DNA of 64,000 nt from CAWKKW01 sp963850345 (GCA_963850345.1 CAWKKW010000002.1:868001-932000); one strand, 5' to 3'; positions 26,044-35,612 are shown, counted from the stretch's first letter. Notes: generated from the letters alone by a model not told the origin. Numbers and translations: made by a program.

Positions 26044-26279
26044 TAATTTGTTGCCTCTCCCAGCACAGGCCCATCGGTCAGGTCGGGTGTAACTATCGGT
26101 TGCGGATTGTGGGCGATCGGCCCAAGGCGGGGCTGCGGGAATCGAGTGCGCAGAGGCCCGGATCAGGATTCTTCAATATTAGTTGGATGCTTAGAAGCCG
26201 CTCTTCGCGGTATGAGAGTAACCAGGTGACATACCAACCATGTTAAAGGCAGAGGACAGGTGAAGCTTCAACTGTTTTC

Positions 26280-27212
26280 TTACTTTCCCCCAATGGGGAC
26301 ACCAAACTCCACCCCATTCTCCCGGTTCAACTGGGCGGTGGCCACCACATCGACGTCGACCAAGGGGATTTCGCGGCGCCGACCTCCATCAAAGACATAT
26401 AACGTCTTCGGCGTGACCAGGTAGTCGTGGACCTCCTGGTTGGGACGCAAGTCCCAGAAGATCAGCGTAAGCGCAGGCCGATTTGCAGGTGGTTCGGGAG
26501 CGGGTTGGGGCTGGCTGGATTCCTGAGCATGGTAGGGTGCGCGTGGAGCACGCATCGGCCACGGTTCCGGGGTGTTGCCAGAGCCTTCTGGCGAGCGGGT
26601 GGACTCCCGATCTGCGTAGCCTTCGTCCGAATTTCGCTGATCCGGATATGCTCGATCTTGCGGAGCAGGTCCTGATGGATAGGCAGCATACTGGTCGGGA
26701 CTGGGGTCTCCATTCTGCGCCTCGTCGACCAGGTCCGGATAACCCCACAGGCCCGGGCCTATCCAGCCAGGTACCAGGTAGGCGCCATTCAGGAAGCTCC
26801 CGAAGTCGCGGCCGTAGCCATGATGGCCGTACCCGTGATGCTCGCGGCCACCGCGGTAGGGTTCACGGCCTCCGCCGCCATACCCATGCATGCCGCCGTA
26901 CCCGTGCGGAACGCTAAAGCCTGCGCCGTTGTTGCCAGTGTGAGACGGTCCAAAACTGTTGATGCCGAACGGAGGATTGACCACACCGTCCCATGGCAAA
27001 CGCGAGCCGCCCGGAAGAGCGTGGTTCGCAGAGGGACTCAGGCCTCCTCGGAACCCGCCGCCCATAGCGTGATTGCCACCCATGGCGTGTCCTGCGAAAC
27101 CGCCGCCTCGATAGCCCGATGCTCCTGCATGTTGACCCAAGGCCGGAATGGCCTTCGGAATAACCAACGACAACGAGAGCACCGACACCGCCACGAAGCG
27201 CCGCATGCGCAT
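26280..27212 (-). CDS. Secreted Gly/His-rich hypothetical protein
   Basis: A 310-residue protein with a signal peptide (RRFVAVSVLSLSLVIPKAIP, cut probably near ALGQ). Residues 30-140 are low complexity, with repeated GG, GYG and H residues (AMGGNHAMGGGFRGG; GYGGMHGYGGGG; HHGYGHHGYG). A Pro/Ser/Asp-rich linker follows. The last 65 residues are a compact conserved-looking domain: LTLIFWDLRPNQEVHDYLVT and KTLYVFDGGRRREIPLVDVD. Function unknown; the Gly/His region might bind metal or a surface, which is speculation. Confidence 0.7.
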   Translation of the reverse strand: MRMRRFVAVSVLSLSLVIPKAIPALGQHAGASGYRGGGFAGHAMGGNHAMGGGFRGGLSPSANHALPGGSRLPWDGVVNPPFGINSFGPSHTGNNGAGFSVPHGYGGMHGYGGGGREPYRGGREHHGYGHHGYGRDFGSFLNGAYLVPGWIGPGLWGYPDLVDEAQNGDPSPDQYAAYPSGPAPQDRAYPDQRNSDEGYADRESTRSPEGSGNTPEPWPMRAPRAPYHAQESSQPQPAPEPPANRPALTLIFWDLRPNQEVHDYLVTPKTLYVFDGGRRREIPLVDVDVVATAQLNRENGVEFGVPIGGK

Positions 27213-27390
27213 AGTCTACAGCGCCGACGAAATCCCTGCTCTGCCGAATTCGACCCTGCAAATACTATGCTGGGCGGTACGCGACAGAGCCAATCTAGCC
27301 CCGCTCCCGATTGTGCGACATGTTTCGATTCTGGTTCAGAAGGCGAAATCGGAGAGCCTGAGACTGGCCAACGAATTAGACTCAAAGACC

Positions 27391-28008
27391 ATGAGCCCGC
27401 CCATTCAATTTGACACCCGGCCTGTCATCCTGGAAGGAGAACGCGTCCGGCTGGAGCCGCTCAGCATGGACCATTTGCCGGGTCTCACCGAGGTGGCGTT
27501 CGAACCCTCGATCTGGCGCTGGATGTCGGTTCGCATGCAATCTAAAGACGACCTGCGACGCTATGTCGAGACCGCGCTGCATGAGGCGGCCACCGAGGTT
27601 TCGATGCCGTGGGTCACGCGCAGTAAAGCGGATGGGCGCATCGTGGGCTGCACCCGCTTCATGGATCTACACCGGGAACATCGGACCATCGAAATCGGTA
27701 ATACCTGGCTGCATCCGCACTACCAGGGAACCGGGCTGAACGTCGCTGCGAAGTACCTGCAGCTCTGGCACGCCTTTGAGGGAATGGGTGCGCGGCGCGT
27801 CGCGTTGAAGACGCACCACCAGAATGTGCAATCGCAGACGGCAATCCGCGCACTCGGCGCGACCGAAGAAGGAACCTTTCGCAATCACATGATCTATCCA
27901 GATGGCAGCACACGCCACAGCGTCTGGTTCAGCATCATTCCGGAGGAATGGACCGAGGTACGCACGCGGCTCGAGGAACGGATGCGAAGGAAAAACTCTC
28001 CCTTGTGA
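27391..28008 (+). CDS. GNAT-family N-acetyltransferase, RimJ/RimL type
   Basis: A 205-residue protein with the acetyl-CoA fold: LEGERVRLEPLSMDHLPGLT at the start, GRIVGCTRFMDLHREHRTIE in the middle and IGNTWLHPHYQGTGLNVAAK, which holds the Q-G-T-G-L/N acetyl-CoA loop. The C-terminal TEEGTFRNHMIYPDGSTRHS is typical of RimJ/L-like enzymes that modify N-termini or small amines. The ATG at 27391 is preferred because the open frame upstream (from 27148) shows no GNAT similarity. No neighbour suggests a substrate. Confidence 0.85.
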   Translation: MSPPIQFDTRPVILEGERVRLEPLSMDHLPGLTEVAFEPSIWRWMSVRMQSKDDLRRYVETALHEAATEVSMPWVTRSKADGRIVGCTRFMDLHREHRTIEIGNTWLHPHYQGTGLNVAAKYLQLWHAFEGMGARRVALKTHHQNVQSQTAIRALGATEEGTFRNHMIYPDGSTRHSVWFSIIPEEWTEVRTRLEERMRRKNSPL

Positions 28009-28049
28009 GGAGCACCCGCGCTGTTTCGCGTGACGTGCGCAAATCTTGC

Positions 28050-28763
28050 TTAAGGGACGAAGGGCACGTGCATTCGCTTGAGCAGAATGCGAATCTCGGG
28101 GCTGAATTCGCTCAGCTCATTCTGAGCTGCTGTTCCCCATAAAACGCTGATCGAGCGCTGTCCCGCATGCGTCACGTTGCGAAACCCCGGAGGCAGGTAG
28201 GCATCCCCGATAAATCCGCCGGCGATCGCGCTGGCAAAGTTGGACACCGCAATGCGATCTGATCCTGAATCGGCTTTGTCGATCAAGGTGAACTTGATTG
28301 CATGGAAGACGCGGGCCCCAAGACGCCGATCTTCTGAAGGAAAGTAGCGGGGATCCTCGCGTAGCAACGCTCCGGCCGCAAAGCGCGCTGTCTTACCGCT
28401 CACGTCGCGGGCGAGAATGTCACCGTAGTTGCGACCAAATGCGCCTCCGCCGTCCTTCCACTCACGCGGGTATTGGTCGACCGGGTTCGCCATTCGGTAC
28501 AAGGCGCCCGCCGCAGGGACCAGGAAGTTCCTGGGAGCAACCACTGACTCCCCATAAAACTTGAGCTTTCCACTCAGCTTCAGTTGCCCCACCGGAACCG
28601 CAGGCGGCGTCGCAAAGATCGAAGGCGCGCTCGCGGGTGTATTTGGATTTGGCTGCTGCGCCGGCTTGGATGAAGAAGATTGCGCTGCTTCTTGCGTGCT
28701 TTGTGCAAAGGCGATGGTTACGCAAAAGAAGATGGCCAGGAAAAGAAAATTTGTACGCTTCAT
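28050..28763 (-). CDS. Secreted hypothetical protein
   Basis: A 237-residue protein with a clear signal peptide (MKRTNFLFLAIFFCVTIAFA, then QSTQ). A Ser/Pro/Gln-rich linker covers 25-55. The mature domain reads LKFYGESVVAPRNFLVPAAG, GGAFGRNYGDILARDVSGKT and LLREDPRYFPSEDRRLGARV, and ends with an alpha-rich stretch including SNFASAIAGGFIGDAYLPPG. I recognise it only as a hypothetical of the type common in Acidobacteriota; no enzyme motif is visible. Likely periplasmic or outer-membrane associated. Confidence 0.7.
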   Translation of the reverse strand: MKRTNFLFLAIFFCVTIAFAQSTQEAAQSSSSKPAQQPNPNTPASAPSIFATPPAVPVGQLKLSGKLKFYGESVVAPRNFLVPAAGALYRMANPVDQYPREWKDGGGAFGRNYGDILARDVSGKTARFAAGALLREDPRYFPSEDRRLGARVFHAIKFTLIDKADSGSDRIAVSNFASAIAGGFIGDAYLPPGFRNVTHAGQRSISVLWGTAAQNELSEFSPEIRILLKRMHVPFVP

Positions 28764-29078
28764 TCAGGCTTGCGCTCCGTTGATCGTTGTCAGGTCAACC
28801 TGGTGGCGCCGCTTCACCCATGAAAGCGACGGTTCGTCTATTGCTCGGCACCCCGATGTACTCCGGGCGTGCTCGTGTCTCGAAGAGATTCCGAACTGCC
28901 GGCTTTCGACTCAATTCTACTCGACGCCTTAAAATCCTCCGATATGCCTGGATCAGCACGAAGCAAGTATTAATACGACGCGCCGATCCGAACGAAGAAA
29001 CGTGCCAAAACTTTCACGGCCTCCACCGAGCCAGGTGCACGCTCTGCGACTTCTCTCGGACCACTTATACTCGTCAGT
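28764..29078. other. Intergenic region between divergent genes
   Basis: These 315 bases between the secreted hypothetical and the VanZ-like gene hold no convincing gene. TTATACT at 29065-29071 lies seven bases before the VanZ-like ATG and could be its -10. A stretch near 28870-28930 recalls tRNA arms but does not fold into one. Confidence 0.45.
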
Positions 29079-29597
29079 ATGGGGAAGTATCGCTACACTG
29101 CGCTTTCGATGTTTCTGAACTGGCTGCCTGCCCTGTTTGCCCTCTGCGTGATTGCGGGAGAATCCACAGCGACGATGTCCAGCGAACACACCAGCCGCTG
29201 GCTGTTGCCCTTGTGGACGAAACTGTTCGGAGCAGTGACCGCAAGTCGCTGGGAAGAGATTCACTTGCTGATTCGCAAGTGCGGCCACTTCGTCGGATAT
29301 GGATTGTTGAGCCTTGCGTTTTACCGTGGGTGGAGAAAATCGCTCGCCCTTTCGCGACGCTTTGGTTTCTGGTCCCGCCGGATCCGAATCGCGAGCTTAG
29401 CGGTGTTGTCGACGCTGTTGGTGGCGAGCGCCGATGAGTACCACCAGAACTTCCTCGCAGGCCGCACCAGTTCGCCGTACGACGTGTGCCTGGATGTCTG
29501 CGGAGCCATCGCTGCTCATCTGCTGCTGTTCCTGGTGATCCGATTTTTTTGGCGCAGAGCGATGATGCAGGCGATAGCCGATGGTGGATGGGCCTGA
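29079..29597 (+). CDS. VanZ-like membrane protein
   Basis: A 172-residue protein with four hydrophobic helices (SMFLNWLPALFALCVIAGES; HFVGYGLLSLAFYRGW; IASLAVLSTLLVASADEYHQ; CGAIAAHLLLFLVIRFFW). The conserved VanZ residues are present: KCGHFVGYGLLS, the ADEYHQ motif in place of DExxQ, and a Gly-Arg followed by YDVCLDVCGA. VanZ gives low-level teicoplanin resistance in enterococci; most chromosomal family members have unknown roles. No Shine-Dalgarno site is visible and a -10-like TATACT ends just before the start. Confidence 0.85.
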   Translation: MGKYRYTALSMFLNWLPALFALCVIAGESTATMSSEHTSRWLLPLWTKLFGAVTASRWEEIHLLIRKCGHFVGYGLLSLAFYRGWRKSLALSRRFGFWSRRIRIASLAVLSTLLVASADEYHQNFLAGRTSSPYDVCLDVCGAIAAHLLLFLVIRFFWRRAMMQAIADGGWA

Positions 29598-29640
29598 TCC
29601 CGTCGCGGCGCTCTTACGCCAGTCCCCCGCCCCAGCCCGG

Positions 29641-31287
29641 CTAGAGTTTCTCCACAACCTTCATCGGACGCCCGGTAGTTCTCTCAGCAGGCATCTTCTG
29701 CACCTTGCTGTGCTTAAGGCTGTAGGTGAAGTAGACGACCAGCCCGATGATCAGCCAAATGATCAGCCGGGCCCAGTTGACCCAGCCCAGCTTGTACATC
29801 ATGTACCCGTTAAACAGAATCCCCAGGACAGGCACGATCGGGACCATGCCGTGCATATAAATGCCGGGCGTGCGGAACGGCCGCGGCTGGTCTGGATTGG
29901 TCGAACGCAGAATCGTCACCGCGATACACACGATTACGAAAGCCAGCAGCGTTCCGATATTGACCATCTCGCCGATGATGTTAATCGGTGTCACGCTGCC
30001 GACGATTGCGGCGAGCAGACCGGCAACGATGGTCGCCTTCCAGGGTGTGCGGAATCTCGGATGCACGGCGCCGAAGAATGACTTGGGCAACAGCCCATCG
30101 GTAGCCATCGCATAAAGCACACGCGACTGACCCAGCAACATCACAAGCATGACGCTGGTAAGCCCGGCGAGCGCGCCGATGGTGATGATGTTTGCAGCCC
30201 ATCCCAGATCGCGGTCAAGGAATGCGCGGGCGATCGGGGCCTCGATGTTCACCTGGTGCCAGGGCACCATGCCGGTGAGTACGGCGGCCACTCCGATGTA
30301 CAACAGCGTGCAGACGAACAAGGAAGCGATGATGCCGATGGGTAGATCCCGCTGTGGGTTCTTGGCCTCTTGGGCCGTCGTCGACACCGCATCGAATCCG
30401 ATATACGCGAAGAAGATGTACCCCGCTGCTCTGCCGATTCCGCTCAAGCCCGTCGGAGCGAAGGCATGCCAGGTATGACCCCAGTTGGCCGGATCGACGT
30501 AGTGGCTGCCGAGTGCGAGCACGAATAAGACCACCGCTACCTTCAGCGCGACGATCATGCCGTTGAACCGCGCACTCTCGCTGATGCCGATTACCAGTAC
30601 GGTGGTGATGATGAGCGCAATGATAAACGCCGGCAGGTTGAAGCCGATCTCTACTCCGAACAAATGCGGAGCACCAAGCAGCGCATGGGCGCGGCTGAGC
30701 AGATCGGGAGTGGGATGCTTTGACAGATTCTCGACTGCATCGAGGAACGGCATCGTTCCTGCGACCAGATTTGGCTGGGTGCTCGAGATGACATCGCGTG
30801 CGACATTTTGCAGCGCCTGGTTCAACCCAGTCCAGTGGTCATAGGCCAGCCACAGCGGCAAGTTCAGATGAAAGATGTGGAGGAACTCGACGAAATGGTT
30901 AGACCAGCCCGACGAAACCGTGCTGGCGCCCATGGCGTATTCGAGCGTCAGATCCCATCCGATGATCCACGCGAACAGCTCGCCCAACGTAGCGTATGCG
31001 TAGGTATAGGCGCTGCCGGCCAGGGGAATCATGGCGGCGAATTCGGCGTAACACAGTCCCGCGAACGCGCAACCGAGACCGGACAAAACAAAGGAGAGCA
31101 TCAGGCCCGGACCGGCGATCCTGGCTCCCAAACCCGATAGCACGAAGATGCCGGCGCCGATCACAGCGCCCACTCCAAGGGCAGTCAAGGAAATCGGCCC
31201 GAGCGAACGCTTCAGCGTCTGCTCGCCCTCGGCCATGGCTTCGTCCATCAGAGCGGTCAAGGGTTTCTTGGCCAGCAGGTTTGACAT
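29641..31287 (-). CDS. APC-family amino acid permease (cationic amino acid transporter type)
   Basis: A 548-residue inner-membrane transporter with about 12-14 helices. Family motifs are GVGAVIGAGIFVLSGLGARI in helix 1 and FVLSGLGCAFAGLCYAEFAA with MIPLAGSAYTYAYATLGELF in helices 2-3, as in YfnA/CAT-type carriers. Between helices 3 and 5 there is an extra soluble-looking stretch. A second copy of an APC permease follows 26 bp downstream of the neighbouring gene's start, and the two lie in tandem on the same strand. The substrate, probably a cationic or neutral amino acid, is inferred from family only. Confidence 0.9.
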   Translation of the reverse strand: MSNLLAKKPLTALMDEAMAEGEQTLKRSLGPISLTALGVGAVIGAGIFVLSGLGARIAGPGLMLSFVLSGLGCAFAGLCYAEFAAMIPLAGSAYTYAYATLGELFAWIIGWDLTLEYAMGASTVSSGWSNHFVEFLHIFHLNLPLWLAYDHWTGLNQALQNVARDVISSTQPNLVAGTMPFLDAVENLSKHPTPDLLSRAHALLGAPHLFGVEIGFNLPAFIIALIITTVLVIGISESARFNGMIVALKVAVVLFVLALGSHYVDPANWGHTWHAFAPTGLSGIGRAAGYIFFAYIGFDAVSTTAQEAKNPQRDLPIGIIASLFVCTLLYIGVAAVLTGMVPWHQVNIEAPIARAFLDRDLGWAANIITIGALAGLTSVMLVMLLGQSRVLYAMATDGLLPKSFFGAVHPRFRTPWKATIVAGLLAAIVGSVTPINIIGEMVNIGTLLAFVIVCIAVTILRSTNPDQPRPFRTPGIYMHGMVPIVPVLGILFNGYMMYKLGWVNWARLIIWLIIGLVVYFTYSLKHSKVQKMPAERTTGRPMKVVEKL

Positions 31288-31313
31288 GTATCGGGCGTCT
31301 CCAGGAATTCAAA

Positions 31314-32882
31314 CTAGGTTTCGGAGGTTGCTGCTCCGTTTTTCTTCGACCAGATGAGGTAGACCGGTATGCCGAGCAGAACGATGACAAGCCCGGGCCA
31401 CGTGTACTGAGGCTTGTATCGCAATAATACGATACCGATCCAGCCGGCCATGACGATATAGAGCGCCGGCAGGATCGGATACCCGAAGGCCCGGTAAGGC
31501 CGATCTGCATCCGGACGGCGCACCCGCAGCACAAACAGGCACGCGATGGTCAGGATGTAAAACACCAATTCCGCAAAGATGATGTAGTCCAACAGTTGCC
31601 CATAGGAACCGGAGAGGCACAGCAGGCAGGACCAGATCATCTGGAAGAGCAGTGACGCTACCGGCGTCTTGTACTTGGGATGCAGGGCGCCAGCCGCGCG
31701 GAAGAAAAGCCCATCCCGGCTCATGGCGTAGTAGACTCGCGCTCCCGCCATGGTCATGCCGTTGACGCACCCAAACGTCGACAGCAGGATGGCTGCTGCC
31801 ATCAGGTACGCGCCGCTCGAGTGGAAGATCTGGCCCAGCACCGCAGTGGCGACGCGATCCTCTGAGGCGTATTGGATGCCGCGGGCGAACACCGTGGTTC
31901 CATGCGGATCGCCAACCAGCGGCAGCGCACAAAGGTAAACGAAGTTCGCCAGGATGTAGATGGTCAGGACCAGGCCTGTGCCCAGCGCCAACGACAACGG
32001 TAGATTGCGGCGAGGGTTGCGAACTTCCCCAGCGGTGAAGGTGATGTTGTTCCAGGCATCGGCGGAAAACAGCGACCCGACCTGCACCACCGCGAGAATC
32101 GTGAACAGCCCCACCATCGTGATCGGCCCGCCCACGCCCACCTGCACCGGGTGCAGCGAATGGAGCGAAGCGTTGCTCCAGAAGGCGTGCCAGCCCTGGC
32201 CGAAATTTACTGCGAGTGCGGCGGGATTGCGGCCCAGCAGCAGGCCAAACCCGATCAGGCCGAGCAGCGCGGCGACCTTGGCGGTGGTGAAGACGTTTTG
32301 CACCAGCGCGCCCAGCCGTACGCCGTAGATATTCACGATCGCTAGAAAGATCAGGATCAGGATTCCAGCCAGATTGGCTGTGTTGAGGCCGATTTCCATG
32401 TTGCCGAGAACCATGGGTCCGACCCGCCACGCGGGCACATGGCCGATATGCCACAACCAATGCGAGGCGGAGACGCTGGGGAAGAACACGCCCAGGAACT
32501 TACCAAAGCCGACAGCGACGGCGGCCATGGTTCCCGTTTGGATCACCAGAAACAGCGTCCACCCAAAAAGAAAGCCCCACATGGGGCCGAGAGCTTCGCG
32601 CAGGTAAACGTACTGGCCGCCCGCTCGCGGCATCATGGCAGCGAGTTCACCATAGCTCAACGCGCCGATCATGGTCATGATGGCGGTGACCACCCAGGCC
32701 CCAATGAGCAGCGCGGGCGAGGCGACGCCCCGGCTTATGTCCGCGGCAACAATGAAGATGCCGGACCCGATCATGGACCCGACGACAATGGCGGTTGCAC
32801 TGAATAGCCCGAGGCCCTGGACCATCTGCGAACTTGCGGCGGAATTCGTCTGCTCTACTGGAGGTGGAGTTCGCGTTGTCAC
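31314..32882 (-). CDS. APC-family amino acid permease (LAT/SteT-like)
   Basis: A 522-residue transporter with about 12 hydrophobic helices. Helix 1 has SATAIVVGSMIGSGIFIVAA, the GSGIF amino-acid carboxylate-binding loop, and helix 3 follows MMPRAGGQYVYLREALGPMW. Helix 6 region reads VQVGSLFSADAWNNITFTAG, then EVRNPRRNLPLSLALGTGLV. These features match the LAT-like branch (SteT, YkbA) of neutral amino acid exchangers. It lies directly before the CAT-type permease with 26 bp between them, so both are probably one transcript. Confidence 0.9.
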   Translation of the reverse strand: MTTRTPPPVEQTNSAASSQMVQGLGLFSATAIVVGSMIGSGIFIVAADISRGVASPALLIGAWVVTAIMTMIGALSYGELAAMMPRAGGQYVYLREALGPMWGFLFGWTLFLVIQTGTMAAVAVGFGKFLGVFFPSVSASHWLWHIGHVPAWRVGPMVLGNMEIGLNTANLAGILILIFLAIVNIYGVRLGALVQNVFTTAKVAALLGLIGFGLLLGRNPAALAVNFGQGWHAFWSNASLHSLHPVQVGVGGPITMVGLFTILAVVQVGSLFSADAWNNITFTAGEVRNPRRNLPLSLALGTGLVLTIYILANFVYLCALPLVGDPHGTTVFARGIQYASEDRVATAVLGQIFHSSGAYLMAAAILLSTFGCVNGMTMAGARVYYAMSRDGLFFRAAGALHPKYKTPVASLLFQMIWSCLLCLSGSYGQLLDYIIFAELVFYILTIACLFVLRVRRPDADRPYRAFGYPILPALYIVMAGWIGIVLLRYKPQYTWPGLVIVLLGIPVYLIWSKKNGAATSET

Positions 32883-32894
32883 TTGAAGAATGTT

Positions 32895-33542
32895 CTACCG
32901 GAATTCCGCAAAAAAGTCTTTGGCTAGTTTTCCCGGAGACGCGCCCGAGACACCGGCAAAGATGCCGGATATGACGGCCACCGAGTCTGCGCCCGCCTCT
33001 CGAACGGTGCGACAGTTCGAAATTGTGATGCGGCCAATCGCGACCAGCGGCTTGCTCGTCAGGCCTCTCGCAAGCGTGACGCCCTCGAGACCAATCACCG
33101 GATCAGGATTCAATTTGCTGGTCGTGCTGAAGACCGGCCCGATCGCCAGGTAATCCGCCGAGGTCTGATTGGCCAGGGAAAGCTGTGCGGCATTGTGGGT
33201 TGAAACTCCCAGGAGCCTTTCGGCCCCGATCAGCGCGCGCGCTTCCTGCGGGACTAGATCTTCCTGGCCGATGTGTACGCCATCGAAGCCGGTCGCCTCC
33301 ACGAGGTCAGGACGGTCGTTGAGGATGAGCACGCATCGGTCGGAGGAGAGCGCCGTTCGCAGGACAGAAGCGTCTGCCAGAATCTCGTCATCGCCTCCCT
33401 GCTTATTGCGGTACTGCAGCAAGGTGACGCCGGCCTCGACCAGTTCCTTGGCCAACGCGGAGAGAAATCGATTGCGCCCGGAAGCTGGAAGCACGGATGC
33501 ATCCAGGATGGGATAGAGTGGCGGAAGTACAAGTTGCGTCAT
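32895..33542 (-). CDS. thiE: Thiamine-phosphate synthase ThiE
   Basis: A 215-residue TIM-barrel enzyme that joins hydroxymethylpyrimidine diphosphate to thiazole phosphate. Motifs: VTLLQYRNKQGGDDEIL (pyrophosphate and Lys/Arg residues), CVLILNDRPDLVEATGFDGV, HIGQEDLVPQEARALIG, GVSTHNAAQL, DYLAIGPVFSTTSK and PLVAIGRITISN. It starts by ATG 18 bp after the accC stop, with an alternative GTG at 33557 only 2 bp from that stop, so translation is probably coupled to accC. Other thi genes are not in the window. Confidence 0.93.
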   Translation of the reverse strand: MTQLVLPPLYPILDASVLPASGRNRFLSALAKELVEAGVTLLQYRNKQGGDDEILADASVLRTALSSDRCVLILNDRPDLVEATGFDGVHIGQEDLVPQEARALIGAERLLGVSTHNAAQLSLANQTSADYLAIGPVFSTTSKLNPDPVIGLEGVTLARGLTSKPLVAIGRITISNCRTVREAGADSVAVISGIFAGVSGASPGKLAKDFFAEFR

Positions 33543-33559
33543 AGTCGCGGAGCGCACGC

Positions 33560-34930
33560 CTACTCAGACTTTGCGCGCAATTCCTTCTCCCGCTCAAAGA
33601 ATCTTTCCATGAACTTGGTGTCGAAGTGGCCCTTCCGGAACTCCGCGTCCTGGAAGATGCGCCGGTGCAGAGGAATTGTGGTGTGAATTCCTTCTACGAC
33701 AAACATCTCCAGAGCGCGCGACATTCTCGCCATCGCTTCCTGCCTATCTTTGCCATGCACGACCAACTTGGCGATCAGCGAATCGTAGTAAGGAGGAACC
33801 ACGCCCTCCGCATACTGCGCTGTATCCACGCGAATGCCATTCCCGCCGGGAACATTGAACGCAGTAATCTTGCCCGCCGAAGGGGTGAACTTCTCCGGAT
33901 GCTCCGCATTCACGCGGCATTCGATGGAGTGGCCGCGAATCGTGTGCGGCTCGGTCAGTATTTCGGAGATCCGTTCGCCCGCCGCGATCCGCAGCTGCGC
34001 CTTTACCAAGTCAATGCCGGTCACCATCTCCGTAACCGGATGCTCCACCTGGATGCGGGTGTTCATTTCGATGAAGTAGAGCTTGCCATCTTCATCCATC
34101 AGAAATTCGACCGTGCCGGCGTTCTGATATCCAACATGCTCGAGACTTTTGCGCAATGTCTTGCCAATGTCTTCGCGCATTTTCGGAGTCACCATCAGCG
34201 ATGGCGCCTCCTCGATCAGCTTCTGATGGCGGCGCTGAATCGAGCACTCGCGCTCGCCCAGTGAGAGGACGTTACCATATTCATCAGCAAGCACCTGGAA
34301 CTCGATGTGGCGCGGCCGCTCGATGAACTTCTCCATGTAGAGATCGCCGTTGCCAAACGCGTTGGCAGCCTCGGTGTGCGCCGCCTGGAATAGACCGGGC
34401 AGTTCCTCGGGTGTGCGAATCACGCGCATGCCACGCCCGCCGCCACCGGCAGACGCTTTGAGAATGACCGGATAGCCGACGTTTTTCGCCCACTCCAGCG
34501 CTTCACCTTCGGAGTTGATGACGCCATCAGAGCCCGGAAGAATCGGCACACGGGCCTTCTTCATCGCCTGACGCGCCTTCTCCTTCTCTCCCATGAGCCG
34601 TGTAACTTCAGGCGGCGGCCCGATGAACTTGATGTTGGAGGCGCGGCAGACTTCGGCGAAGTTCGCGTTCTCACTGAGCAAGCCATAGCCGGGATGGATT
34701 GCGTCCACATCCGCGATCTCAGCGGCGGAGATCACGGCCGGGACATTCAGGTAGCTTTCGGCGGAGCGTGGCGGTCCGATGCAGATGGCTTCATCCGCAA
34801 ACCGCACATGGAGGGAGTTGCGATCCGCCTCGCTGTAAATCGCGACCGTGCGAATCCCCAATTCCTTGCATGCACAGATGATGCGGAGTGCGATTTCGCC
34901 GCGGTTGGCGATCAGGACCTTACGAAACAT
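33560..34930 (-). CDS. accC: Acetyl-CoA carboxylase, biotin carboxylase subunit
   Basis: A 456-residue enzyme carboxylating biotin on AccB with ATP and bicarbonate, the first step of fatty-acid synthesis. It begins MFRKVLIANRGEIALRIICA; the glycine-rich ATP lid is ILKASAGGGGRGMRVIRTPE, and the catalytic region FIEMNTRIQVEHPVTEMVTG holds the Glu/Asn/Arg cluster. The ATG at 34930 matches AccC N-termini and has AGGTGG nearby; a GTG two codons upstream is possible. accB lies 128 bp upstream on the same strand. Confidence 0.97.
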   Translation of the reverse strand: MFRKVLIANRGEIALRIICACKELGIRTVAIYSEADRNSLHVRFADEAICIGPPRSAESYLNVPAVISAAEIADVDAIHPGYGLLSENANFAEVCRASNIKFIGPPPEVTRLMGEKEKARQAMKKARVPILPGSDGVINSEGEALEWAKNVGYPVILKASAGGGGRGMRVIRTPEELPGLFQAAHTEAANAFGNGDLYMEKFIERPRHIEFQVLADEYGNVLSLGERECSIQRRHQKLIEEAPSLMVTPKMREDIGKTLRKSLEHVGYQNAGTVEFLMDEDGKLYFIEMNTRIQVEHPVTEMVTGIDLVKAQLRIAAGERISEILTEPHTIRGHSIECRVNAEHPEKFTPSAGKITAFNVPGGNGIRVDTAQYAEGVVPPYYDSLIAKLVVHGKDRQEAMARMSRALEMFVVEGIHTTIPLHRRIFQDAEFRKGHFDTKFMERFFEREKELRAKSE

Positions 34931-35064
34931 ACCCACCTGCAGCCGATCTCCCCTGGTTGTACTGCCTTAATTATCGTGTTCGTTCCAACTCGTGATGTGC
35001 AGCGCTCGTTCAATCGTCTGCACAGAACTCTTTCGCGGAGCAGGTAGCCTCGCCAAAGGCCGCG

Positions 35065-35568
35065 CTATCGGGGACGAAGTGCGAACAGCGCCTGGCCATA
35101 TTCAATTGGCTGGCCAGTCTGAACGAAGCGGCTGACGATCTCGCCGGCGGCATCGGATTCGATCTCGTTCATCAACTTCATGGCCTCGACGATGCAGAGG
35201 ACCTGTCCGTTCTCAACCATATCGCCGACCTTGACGAACGCTGGCGACCCCGGCGAAGGCGACTCGTAAAATGTGCCGACAATCGGGGACTTCACAATGT
35301 GCAGATTTTCCTCGTCACTGGCAGGAGCAGGCGCGGCACTGGCGACGGGCGCTACAGGAGCAGCCGCCGCTGCTACGGGAGCGGGAGCCGGCGCTGCGGC
35401 GGAAGCGGAAAGCAGGCGGCTCAGTTGCGCAAGATCGGCCGCAGGCGCATCCTGGGCAAACTTGATGCGGACCTTCAACTCGCCCCGTTCCAGTTCAAAC
35501 TCGCCGATCTTGTTTTCTTTCAAGAACTCGATGAGCTCTTTCAGCTCTTGGATCTCTTCAGGATTCAT
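35065..35568 (-). CDS. accB: Biotin carboxyl carrier protein of acetyl-CoA carboxylase
   Basis: A 167-residue carrier. Residues 1-40 form the conserved helical start (EIQELKELIEFLKENKIGEF). An Ala/Pro linker covers about 55-85. The C-terminal biotinyl domain reads IVKSPIVGTFYESPSPGSPA, then CIVEAMKLMNEIESDAAGEI, where the Lys of EAMKLMNE is biotinylated. AGGAA precedes the ATG. It is followed by accC and preceded by the M24 peptidase, the latter 44 bp upstream. Confidence 0.97.
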   Translation of the reverse strand: MNPEEIQELKELIEFLKENKIGEFELERGELKVRIKFAQDAPAADLAQLSRLLSASAAAPAPAPVAAAAAPVAPVASAAPAPASDEENLHIVKSPIVGTFYESPSPGSPAFVKVGDMVENGQVLCIVEAMKLMNEIESDAAGEIVSRFVQTGQPIEYGQALFALRPR

Positions 35569-35612
35569 TGTTCCTTATCTCGTGCTGGTTCGAAACTCGA
35601 TGTGGGAGCAGT

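Noticed and set aside
28870..28930. tRNA-like arms (TTCGGAATC and flanking complementary bases)
   Set aside because: The T-loop has an extra base and no acceptor stem of seven pairs could be drawn.
31309..32460. 383-codon minus-strand open frame
   Set aside because: Out-of-frame shadow of the LAT-like permease gene, which has the membrane helices.
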